Shown piece after piece: positions 7,949 to 14,703 of a stretch of 17,694 nucleotides of DNA. The position numbers and the translations under genes are program-made. The notes under the pieces are model-generated. The model did not search any database. It saw only the letters and a list, made by a program, of their open reading frames with translations, and was not told the origin of the DNA. Every line of letters begins with the position of its first letter. The first letter of the stretch is position 1. This stretch comes from Candidatus Hydrogenedentes bacterium CG07_land_8_20_14_0_80_42_17 (GTDB taxonomy: Bacteria; UBA8481): the NCBI GenBank assembly GCA_002780065.1, contig PEWQ01000070.1, positions 1-17,694 on the forward strand, written 5' to 3'.

Positions 7949-7960
7949 TTAACTATCTTT

Positions 7961-9058
7961 TTATCTTACCGGGATTGTTTTCAGAAAATCATCATTTGTT
8001 TCATACTTATTTATTTTGTCTAGAAGCAGAACCATAGCATCATAAGGAGAAAGTGAGCCGATAGCTCGCCTGAGAATACGCATCTTCATCAGACGCTCTA
8101 TGGAGAAAAGCTTCTCTTCTCTTCGAGTACTTGTTTGAATTAAATCCAAAGAAGGAAACATTCTTTGTTCAGCCAATTTTCTTGATAGGACTATTTCAGT
8201 ATTGCCTGTTCCTTTGAACTCCTGAAAGATTATATCGTCCATTCTACTGCCTGTCTCTATAAGCGCAGTTGCGATTACAGTTAGACTTCCGCCTTGATCG
8301 ATCTTCCTGGCGGCGCCGAAGAATTTTCTGGGTCTCTGCATTGCGGCAGAATCAAGCCCGCCTGTTAAAGTTTTTCCGGAAGATTCGGTAAACTGATTGT
8401 AGGCCCTTGCAAGTCTGGTTAGAGAATCGAGCAGAATAACTACGTCTTTTCCTTCCAGAGCCGATTGTCTTGCGGCAAGAAATGTGTCTTCGACAGCTTT
8501 AACATGCTCATTGACCGTTTGGTCGGAACAAGAAGCTATAACTTCCGCGGGAACACTGCGCCGAAAATCTGTCACCTCTTCGGGACGCTCATCCACAAGA
8601 AGAGCAATGACTCTGACTTCAGGATGATTTACATTGAGCGCGTGCGCGATTTTTTGAAGCATGATAGTTTTTCCTGTTTTCGGCGGAGCAACAATCATTG
8701 CGCGTTGCCCTCTGCCGATTGGCGCAAATAGGTCTATCAGCCTTGTGGTCAATTCGCCTTTTGAAGTTTCAAATTTGAATACATCGTGCGGGTCAACTGC
8801 TACAAGCCGGTCAAATTTCTTTTCGATTTCGCGAATGAGAATCATTCGCTCCCTGCTCGGACGGGTATCAGATTTCTTTTCCGCCCCAAAAAGATAATCC
8901 TCTCGACTGTGTTTTCTAAATCTGTCTCGATTGTTTCTGCTACGGTTATCATGCCTGCTGCGCTTTTGATTTCGGTCACGCCTGCCGAATTCTCGGCGCT
9001 CGTTTCTGTTATCGTTTTCTTTTTCGACTTTTTTCCAGTCCGGTCTGTTTGAGTTCAT
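7961..9058 (-). CDS. rho: Transcription termination factor Rho lacking the OB-fold RNA-binding domain
   Basis: A 365-residue RNA-dependent ATPase, shorter than the roughly 420 residues of E. coli Rho. Residues about 76-365 match the connector and RecA-like core: FAPIGRGQRAMIVAPPKTGKT (P-loop 124-131), LLVDERPEEVTDFRR, ILLDSLTRLARAYN, the Q-loop region TLTGGLDSAAMQRPRKFFGA, and TNDDF near the end. Residues 1-72 are low complexity, with 18 Arg, 9 Asn and many Asp/Glu/Lys, and show neither the Rho_N helices nor the cold-shock-like OB fold that forms the primary RNA site. The start overlaps the glmS stop by four bases, so there is no upstream room for a missing domain. It is the last gene of the operon. 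It may be the only Rho or a paralogue; this window cannot tell. Identity is certain; altered RNA loading is inference. Confidence 0.95.
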   Translation of the reverse strand: MNSNRPDWKKVEKENDNRNERREFGRRDRNQKRSRHDNRSRNNRDRFRKHSREDYLFGAEKKSDTRPSRERMILIREIEKKFDRLVAVDPHDVFKFETSKGELTTRLIDLFAPIGRGQRAMIVAPPKTGKTIMLQKIAHALNVNHPEVRVIALLVDERPEEVTDFRRSVPAEVIASCSDQTVNEHVKAVEDTFLAARQSALEGKDVVILLDSLTRLARAYNQFTESSGKTLTGGLDSAAMQRPRKFFGAARKIDQGGSLTVIATALIETGSRMDDIIFQEFKGTGNTEIVLSRKLAEQRMFPSLDLIQTSTRREEKLFSIERLMKMRILRRAIGSLSPYDAMVLLLDKINKYETNDDFLKTIPVR

Positions 9059-10884
9059 TCTACTGTTACCGACTTAGCTAGATTTCTCGGTTGATCCACA
9101 TTGCAACCGCGTTTTACGGCAATGTGATAAGCGAGCAGTTGAAGCGGAATTACATTTAGCAAAGGTGAGAGAAGATGATGCGTTGCCGGAACTTCGATTA
9201 TATGATCCGCATATTTGGAAATTTCTGTGTCGCCTTCTGTTGCAATTGCGATTACTTTGCCTTTTCTTGCCTTTACTTCTTGTATGTTCGAAATGATCTT
9301 CTCATACGCACTGTCTTTAGTCGCAATTACAACAACCGGCATGTTCTCATCTATCAGAGCTATTGGTCCGTGCTTCATCTCAGATGCTGGATACCCTTCA
9401 GCATGAATGTAGCTTATTTCTTTCATCTTCAAAGCGCCTTCGAGCGCTACTGGAAAATTTATTCCTCTTCCTAAATATAGAAAGTTAGATGTATTGCAAT
9501 ATTCGTCTGCGATTTTTTTGATCTCATCGCTCGTAGCCAAAATTCTTTTTATCTTTCCGGGAATGTCGAGTAAACCTCTCAATATCTTTTTTCCTTCTGT
9601 TGATGAAAGATCTCTCTGCCGCCCGAGCAAAATGCCGATAAGAGCCAATACTGTAATTTGTGAGGTGAAGGCTTTAGTAGAGGCAACTCCGATTTCAGGA
9701 CCCGCATGTATGTAAACTCCGCCCATCGATTCTCTGGCGATTGTGGAGCCTACTACATTAACTATCCCAAGTCCGAGTCCGCTCTTTTCTTTTGCTTCGC
9801 GTAATGCCGCTAATGTATCGGCGGTTTCGCCTGATTGGCTTATTACAAACAAAACAGTAGACTCATCGATGATTGGATTTCTGTATCGGAACTCCGATGC
9901 GTATTCCACTTCTACAGGCGTTCTCGCAAGCTCTTCGATGATGTATTCCCCGACTAGAGCCGCATGCCACGATGTTCCGCATCCTGCAATTATTACTCGT
10001 TTGATTGAACGAAGATTTTCTAAGTTTAAGTTCAAACCTTGAAGTCTCGATGTTCCTGATGCAAGTATCATTCTGCCGCGCATTGAGTTCGCTACGGTCT
10101 CTGGCTGTTCAAATATCTCTTTCAGCATGAAATGTTCGAAGCCGCTCTTCTCGATTGAACTTATATCCCAATCAACTGTGCAGCTCTCTTTGTTTACCGG
10201 AACTGCGTCTAAAGTCATTGTCTTGTAGCCGTCACGCCCAACTACAACCATTTCGTTGTCTTCGAAATAGATTACTTCTCGGGTGTAAGGAACGATTGGA
10301 GCTACGTCCGAGGCGAGAAAATATTCGTTTTCACCAACGCCTAGTACAAGCGGCGAACCATTTCGAGCGGCAACAAGCAGGTCGGGTTCAGAGACTGAAG
10401 CCGCAATAATTCCGAAAGTTCCGTGAAGCATTCTCAATGCCTGCCCAACTGCACTTGGCAAATTGGAGCCGTTGTAAAATTTTTCGATAAGGTGAACTAT
10501 TACTTCCGTGTCGGTTTCGGAAACAAATATATGCCCGTCTTTCTCCAAAAGTTTTCTAAGTGATGCATGATTCTCGATGATTCCGTTGTGAACAACTGCT
10601 AGTTGCTTCTTCTCGTCTGTGTGAGGATGTGCGTTTATATCGCTGGGAGCTCCGTGCGTTGCCCATCTGGTGTGAGCTATTCCTGCCTTGCCTTTCATAG
10701 AACAGGTTGGAATTCGTTTTTCCAGCTCGCTTATTTTTCCGACTGATTTTACGATGAAAAATTTGTTATCGTCTATTAGAGCAACTCCGGCAGAGTCATA
10801 TCCTCTGTATTCAAGTCTCTTTAAACCTTCAATCAATATCTGCAGAGAATCTCGATTGCCTATGTATCCGACTATTCCACACAT
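9055..10884 (-). CDS. glmS: Glutamine--fructose-6-phosphate aminotransferase (isomerizing)
   Basis: A 609-residue cytoplasmic enzyme converting fructose-6-phosphate and glutamine to glucosamine-6-phosphate, the first step toward UDP-N-acetylglucosamine for peptidoglycan and lipopolysaccharide. It begins MCGIVGYIG, giving the N-terminal Cys nucleophile of class II glutaminases, followed by the glutaminase features YRGYDSAGVAL, HTRWATHG and HPHTD. Two SIS sugar-isomerase domains follow (about 285-420 with CGTSWHA and ISQSGETADT; about 455-590 with EGALKMKEISYIHAEGYPASEMKHGP). The C-terminal NLAKSVTVE is the canonical tail. Length is normal. An AAGGAAGGG ribosome site precedes the ATG. It lies three bases after the CpsB-like gene and overlaps rho by four. 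No glmS ribozyme fits in the upstream gap, so control is probably at the operon promoter. Confidence 0.98.
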   Translation of the reverse strand: MCGIVGYIGNRDSLQILIEGLKRLEYRGYDSAGVALIDDNKFFIVKSVGKISELEKRIPTCSMKGKAGIAHTRWATHGAPSDINAHPHTDEKKQLAVVHNGIIENHASLRKLLEKDGHIFVSETDTEVIVHLIEKFYNGSNLPSAVGQALRMLHGTFGIIAASVSEPDLLVAARNGSPLVLGVGENEYFLASDVAPIVPYTREVIYFEDNEMVVVGRDGYKTMTLDAVPVNKESCTVDWDISSIEKSGFEHFMLKEIFEQPETVANSMRGRMILASGTSRLQGLNLNLENLRSIKRVIIAGCGTSWHAALVGEYIIEELARTPVEVEYASEFRYRNPIIDESTVLFVISQSGETADTLAALREAKEKSGLGLGIVNVVGSTIARESMGGVYIHAGPEIGVASTKAFTSQITVLALIGILLGRQRDLSSTEGKKILRGLLDIPGKIKRILATSDEIKKIADEYCNTSNFLYLGRGINFPVALEGALKMKEISYIHAEGYPASEMKHGPIALIDENMPVVVIATKDSAYEKIISNIQEVKARKGKVIAIATEGDTEISKYADHIIEVPATHHLLSPLLNVIPLQLLAYHIAVKRGCNVDQPRNLAKSVTVE

Positions 10885-10887
10885 CTT

Positions 10888-11682
10888 TTAACCCTTCCTT
10901 ATTCCGAAAATGCGGCTGAGAAAATCTTCTGGTTCCGATTCGATTGGAATAGGTTCCGGAACTATTATGCTCTCTCCAGCTAACGCCATCTTTGGATGAG
11001 TTCTGAATAATTTTTCCGCGCTGTCCTTTCCACACAACTCTTCTACTTTTAAATATGCTTTAGATAATTCAGGTTTGCGCTCTTCTGAATCGTGAGCGTC
11101 TGACGCTACAAAATGAACAAACCCGTTTCTCAATAGCTTTTCGGCTAAAAGCTTCGTTGCTTCCCCAAAATATCCAAGCAGACTGCTTGCGGTAATCTGT
11201 ATCATACATCCTTTCTGAATCAGTTCATAGAGCCTCATTGGATTTTTGTGCACACCTCTGTTGCGTTCAGGATGAGCTATTATTGGCGTCATATCTTCAA
11301 GTTCTAATTCAAAAAGCATTTGATCCATCCAGATAGGAATATCTACCGGCGGCATCTCAAGCAAAAGATACCTCGATTTGTCTCCGTAAGCAAGTATTTC
11401 TCCACTTTTTATTCGAGGTATTAAACCTGCTCCAGCTCTGATTTCATGAGCACAACTAATTTTTGTAGAGATTTTATTCTCCGCCGCACGCTCTGATAAT
11501 TCATGGCACGCCTCTTTTACTTCTTTTCCGTGAGGAGCAAAACTTCCTGGAATAAAATGCGGTGTGCCGACTATGCATCCGATTCCGTCTGCTTCCGCTT
11601 CGGCAAGCATTGCTAGAGCTTCATCGAAATCGCGCGCTCCGTCGTCAAATCCCGGTAGTATGTGTGTGTGAATATCTATCAT
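10888..11682 (-). CDS. CpsB/YwqE-family PHP-domain tyrosine-protein phosphatase
   Basis: A 264-residue metal-dependent phosphatase of the PHP superfamily. In capsule-forming bacteria this family dephosphorylates the tyrosine kinase that controls polysaccharide chain length and export. Visible ligands: DIHTHILPGFDDGA (His5, His7), TPHF (His42), Glu80 and Glu109, AHPERN (His137) and SDAHD (Asp195, His197), all in the order expected for this family. Length is near the usual 255. The start overlaps the fmt stop by four bases and the stop is three bases from glmS, so it is fully embedded in the operon. No cognate tyrosine kinase lies in the window, so the substrate is unknown. The DUF4330-like and O-antigen ligase genes, divergent from the operon, fit a surface-polysaccharide role. 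Confidence 0.9.
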   Translation of the reverse strand: MIDIHTHILPGFDDGARDFDEALAMLAEAEADGIGCIVGTPHFIPGSFAPHGKEVKEACHELSERAAENKISTKISCAHEIRAGAGLIPRIKSGEILAYGDKSRYLLLEMPPVDIPIWMDQMLFELELEDMTPIIAHPERNRGVHKNPMRLYELIQKGCMIQITASSLLGYFGEATKLLAEKLLRNGFVHFVASDAHDSEERKPELSKAYLKVEELCGKDSAEKLFRTHPKMALAGESIIVPEPIPIESEPEDFLSRIFGIRKG

Positions 11683-12581
11683 ATAAAAAAATCGCCTTTT
11701 TTTAAATGTTTGCCGTTTGCATATTCGATTCCTTTAATCTTTTTTCTTCCTGGAGCTTGAAGTTCTTCGATGATTACTGAACCGTTTGACGTTCCAATAG
11801 TCAGCGGATTTAGAGAAATTATCTCGCCTGCTTTGGATTTCTGTTCGGAGATGCTGATCGAAATTAGTTTAATTCCACCTACACTTATTCCCGGCCATGG
11901 CTGAAACGCTCGGAACTTATTATGGATTTCTGAAGCGCTTAAATTAAAATCAATATTGCCTTCTTCTTTTTTTATTTTTTTTGCATAAATTGCTTCTCCG
12001 CTATTTTGCGATTTTGAAATTAATTCTCCATTATAGATGTTGTGAATTGTTTCGGGAAGAAGTTCGCACGCAATTTTTTCCAGTCTTTGCATAAGCTCGA
12101 CTGCAGTTTCATTAGGTTTGATTTCGGTAGAAACCGAAGAAAAAATGGGACCTGTGTCAACACCTTCATCGAGCTGGAAGATTGTTATTCCGGTTGAAGT
12201 GTCGCCTGCTTCGATTGCTCGTTGAATTGGAGCAGCTCCGCGCCATTGTGGAAGCAGAGAAGCGTGAACGTTTATTGCTCCAAATTTCGTCGCACGTAAA
12301 GCATCATTCGGAATGATAAGCCCGTATGCCGCAGTGACAAGAAGTTCGGCTCCTGAATTCTTCAGGTCCTCTGTGACAACTGAATCCCATCTCTCGGTTG
12401 CGTACGTCAATAAATTATTTTCTCTGGCGACAACTTCCACTTCGCTGGGACTAATTGATAAACCTCTGCCTTTCGGCCGAGCAGGCTGAGTGTAAACCCT
12501 GACAATTTCAAAATGAGATTTAAGAAGAGCTTTCAATAGATTTGAGCTGAATTCAGGAGTTCCGGCAAATGCTATCTTCAT
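11679..12581 (-). CDS. fmt: Methionyl-tRNA formyltransferase
   Basis: A 300-residue enzyme that formylates the initiator Met-tRNA using 10-formyltetrahydrofolate, allowing IF2-dependent initiation. It starts MKIAFAGTPEFSS; the catalytic set is Asn104, His106 and Asp142 within INVHASLLPQWRGAAPIQRA and LDEGVDTGPI. The C-terminal OB-like domain begins around residue 205 (IDFNLSASEIHNKFRAFQPWPG). Length is slightly short of the usual 310-315 but no motif is missing. The ATG is preceded by GAAAGG at good spacing. It lies 24 bp downstream of def, the classic pairing of formylation and deformylation, and overlaps the CpsB-like gene by four bases. Confidence 0.97.
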   Translation of the reverse strand: MKIAFAGTPEFSSNLLKALLKSHFEIVRVYTQPARPKGRGLSISPSEVEVVARENNLLTYATERWDSVVTEDLKNSGAELLVTAAYGLIIPNDALRATKFGAINVHASLLPQWRGAAPIQRAIEAGDTSTGITIFQLDEGVDTGPIFSSVSTEIKPNETAVELMQRLEKIACELLPETIHNIYNGELISKSQNSGEAIYAKKIKKEEGNIDFNLSASEIHNKFRAFQPWPGISVGGIKLISISISEQKSKAGEIISLNPLTIGTSNGSVIIEELQAPGRKKIKGIEYANGKHLKKGDFFI

Positions 12582-12605
12582 ATATGCCTTTCGATGATAG
12601 AAATG

Positions 12606-13118
12606 TTAGCTCTCGCTTTTTACTTTTTTCTTCGAAATTATTTCAGCCGCTTCTTTTTCTGAAATACCTGCTCTGTCGATAAAAAGTTTTCCGTCGAGAT
12701 GATCTATTTCGTGCATAATGCATCTCGCTAGCAATCCCTCGGCTTCAAAATTTGTCTTTTTCTTTTTGATTCCGTCGATAGCGCGGACTTTTATTGCAAC
12801 GGGCCTTTTGACTTCTGCTACTACTCCAGGCACTGAAAGACACCCTTCTTCTAATATATCCTCTTCGACAGAGTATTGAGCTATTTCGGGATTGATCAGT
12901 GCGGCTTTGTGCACCCCTTCATCTTCCATTGGCACGCTTATTACTATGACCCGCTTTGAAACTCCAACTTGCGGCGCGGCTAGTCCAATCCCGTTCGACT
13001 CTTTCATGGTTTCGAACATGTCGGATATTAATTTTGATAAATCAGGTGTAATTCTGGATACGGGTTCGGCAACCTTTCTCAGCACTTTATCTCCGACTAT
13101 TCTTACTTTTCGCTTCAT
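12606..13118 (-). CDS. def: Peptide deformylase
   Basis: A 170-residue Fe2+ or Zn2+ hydrolase removing the formyl group from nascent proteins. The three family motifs are present: GIGLAAPQ (43-50), EGCLS with metal ligand Cys93, and HEIDHLDG with ligands His136 and His140 and catalytic Glu137. The C-terminus is lysine-rich (SKKKVKSES). It is the first gene of the def-fmt-cpsB-glmS-rho operon and diverges from the DUF4330-like gene across 84 bp. No clear Shine-Dalgarno sequence precedes the ATG; a possible -10 (TATGAT on the minus strand) lies only 11 nt upstream, so the transcript leader may be very short. Confidence 0.97.
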   Translation of the reverse strand: MKRKVRIVGDKVLRKVAEPVSRITPDLSKLISDMFETMKESNGIGLAAPQVGVSKRVIVISVPMEDEGVHKAALINPEIAQYSVEEDILEEGCLSVPGVVAEVKRPVAIKVRAIDGIKKKKTNFEAEGLLARCIMHEIDHLDGKLFIDRAGISEKEAAEIISKKKVKSES

Positions 13119-13202
13119 ATATTAATTTCATCATAAATTTATCAAAAAGAAAATGATTTTGAGTTTGAGGATTGGAAAAAAGAAGCAATAATATAATTTG
13201 TT
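13119..13202. promoter_or_regulatory. Divergent promoter region between def and the DUF4330-like gene
   Basis: On the + strand a perfect TATAAT lies at 13192-13197, only five bases before the ATG at 13203. No -35 at ideal spacing is evident (TTGAGG at 13165 gives a 21-bp gap). On the minus strand TATGAT ends 11 nt before the def ATG, with a T-rich upstream region. Both would give leaderless or near-leaderless mRNAs. Confidence 0.45.
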
Positions 13203-13640
13203 ATGCTAAAAAAACCTCTCTTGTTATTGGATATTGCTTTGATAGCCGCAGTCATTTCTGTAGCTTCAGGCCTGCTCTTTAGAGCCTGTCATGAGGATAC
13301 AGTTTCTGATCTGCTTACAGATCTTTCTAAACGCGAGGAGCGTACCGCATACGTTGCATTGCCAAATCCGTGGAGGCGCGAACCGCTTTCTGCTCTTCCG
13401 AAAGTTGGAGATAGTGAAATTGGCATCGGAAAAAAAGATGCGGCGACATTTTTGAGAATGGAGGATAGAGGTGAAACAGCTTATCCCGTCGCAGTCTTTA
13501 AAGTTAAAGCTCGGGTCGATGATGAAAGCAGAGTATGGTTTAATTATTCCCAATTGATTCCTGGAGCTAATTTTGCCTTTCGGACTGATAGATACAAAAT
13601 GGAAGGAATTATTTTAGAGGTTAGACCTGTTGAAAAATGA
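13203..13640 (+). CDS. DUF4330-like single-pass membrane-anchored protein
   Basis: A 145-residue protein. Residues 7-27 (LLLLDIALIAAVISVASGLLF) form one N-terminal membrane segment. The C-terminal domain (about 90-143) alternates strands, with VAVFKVKARVDD, WFNYSQLIPGANFAFRTDRYKMEGIILEV, resembling DUF4330 proteins with their G-x-x-x-x-[FL]-x-T-[DE]-x-Y-x-[VM]-x-G pattern. The assignment is by eye. The middle contains a charged linker with LPNPWRREPL. The ATG at 13203 has no ribosome site, and a TATAAT box sits five bases upstream, suggesting leaderless expression. The next gene starts inside its last codons, so the two are coupled. The function is unknown; its pairing with an O-antigen ligase suggests a role at the membrane in surface polysaccharide. 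Confidence 0.7.
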   Translation: MLKKPLLLLDIALIAAVISVASGLLFRACHEDTVSDLLTDLSKREERTAYVALPNPWRREPLSALPKVGDSEIGIGKKDAATFLRMEDRGETAYPVAVFKVKARVDDESRVWFNYSQLIPGANFAFRTDRYKMEGIILEVRPVEK

Positions 13641-14703
13641 TCTCCTCTGCTTGAAGACAATCTATAAATTTCTTTTCGAATGGAGCTCTCCACTGCTTCT
13701 TTTGACATTCGTATTTTCTCCAAAAATTTTTTATTCAGTGAGATTGGGAGATCTTTTTATTTTGTTTTTTTTGGTGGCATTTATTCCTGAGTGGCTTAGC
13801 AAAAAAAACATAGAGCTTTTTCCTGAAGAAAAAGCAGGCTTATTATTTTTATTATGGGTATCTGTAGTCTCATTTTTTTCTTTGATAATTGGAGTAAATT
13901 GCGGCGGAGGCCGAATGGCTTTGACTTTAGGACGATTTATCGAATTCGGTGCAGTGTATGCTTTGGCGGCAACTTCGAATAAAAATTATTCCAAGACTTT
14001 ATTGAGCGCGAAAATTTCGGTTTTATTTCTTCTCCTCTGGGCATTATTTGAGGCGTTTTTCGGATACTTCATGGATAATTATGAATACATTAGAACTTTC
14101 AACGAAGGTTTTTTTGAAGGAGAAGCTAATCATGTTGCCGGAGCTATTGCAATTCTGGCAAATCTTTCTTCAATCCTTTTTTTACCGGGATTTATTGCGG
14201 TATTTTTTTCCGGCTCCAGAATTGCTTTGGTTGGACTTCTTGCCGGTGCTATACGCATTTTTTGCTCTGAAAAATCCAGAATCGGTCTTGCTTCACTTGT
14301 TATAGTTGTGTTAGTGATTATTATGGCTCCTTCTATTTGGAAAGCTAGATACATGGACTCTCTTCAACTGGATTCGATTTATTCCGGGCCGCACGTTGAT
14401 AGATTTCATTCTTGGAAAATAGCTATTGAAGAGACTCCGGTTTTATGGGGAACAGGTTTAGGCTCTAGACCTTCCAGCGTTTACGAATCGCTTTACGTTA
14501 TGATTTATGCTGAAACAGGAATTGTTGGATTGATTTTGCTTATAGCAACGTTTGCTGTCAGATTCGTTCGACAACAAAATATAAACTCTGTTGCAACCGC
14601 TTTGATAGTTCTATCAGTGCTTTCCTTGACAATGAATACTTTGATAATTGCTAGAGTCTCGCTTCCTCTTGCAATTATTTTGGGAACATTTCGTAAGAAT
14701 TAA
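13630..14703 (+). CDS. O-antigen ligase/polymerase-family membrane protein
   Basis: A 357-residue polytopic protein with about ten hydrophobic segments. The central stretch FFSGSRIALVGLLAGAI and the periplasmic-loop region with VDRFHSWKIAIEETPVLWGTGLGSRPSSVYESLY...YAETGIVGL match the Wzy_C pattern of O-antigen ligases and polymerases (SGSR, Arg-x-x-x-W, G-x-G, and E-x-G-x-x-G-L). Such enzymes transfer or polymerise undecaprenyl-linked glycans on the outer face of the inner membrane. The start is TTG at 13630, supported by AGAGGT upstream; the ATG at 13637 is in another frame and stops after five codons. The gene overlaps the preceding gene by 11 bases and the helicase gene by four bases tail-to-tail. 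It is shorter than many WaaL proteins. Whether it is a ligase or a polymerase is unresolved. Confidence 0.82.
   Translation: MKNDLLCLKTIYKFLFEWSSPLLLLTFVFSPKIFYSVRLGDLFILFFLVAFIPEWLSKKNIELFPEEKAGLLFLLWVSVVSFFSLIIGVNCGGGRMALTLGRFIEFGAVYALAATSNKNYSKTLLSAKISVLFLLLWALFEAFFGYFMDNYEYIRTFNEGFFEGEANHVAGAIAILANLSSILFLPGFIAVFFSGSRIALVGLLAGAIRIFCSEKSRIGLASLVIVVLVIIMAPSIWKARYMDSLQLDSIYSGPHVDRFHSWKIAIEETPVLWGTGLGSRPSSVYESLYVMIYAETGIVGLILLIATFAVRFVRQQNINSVATALIVLSVLSLTMNTLIIARVSLPLAIILGTFRKN

Larger units (their letters stand above)
7273..7960. repeat. Gene-free repeat mosaic between rho and the deacylase gene
   Basis: No credible coding region lies here. The stretch is built of short repeat families arranged roughly as A-B-(tandem unit)-B'-A'. 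A is CCACGAATG-type at 7278-7345. B is a GCTGAGACACGGAG-type element at 7385-7417. B' (7760-7782) is an inverted relative of B, and A' (7852-7884) is an inverted relative of A. Between them lies a tandem duplication of about 169 bp. Motifs of this kind (ACCACGAATG..., CTCCGTG...) recur in intergenic regions of many environmental bacterial genomes as far as I recall; I could not check copies elsewhere in this genome. Confidence 0.7.

Noticed and set aside
7273-7960. CRISPR array in the repeat-rich intergenic region
   Set aside because: Repeats are contiguous or irregular, no unique spacers of constant length, and no cas genes.
9175-10409. Several + strand frames opposite glmS
   Set aside because: Antisense shadows of a fully conserved gene; composition does not resemble proteins.
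10885-10887. glmS ribozyme before glmS
   Set aside because: Only three bases separate glmS from the upstream coding region; a ribozyme cannot fit.
13637-13654. ATG at 13637 as start of the ligase gene
   Set aside because: It is in another frame and stops after five codons; the TTG at 13630 has a ribosome site.
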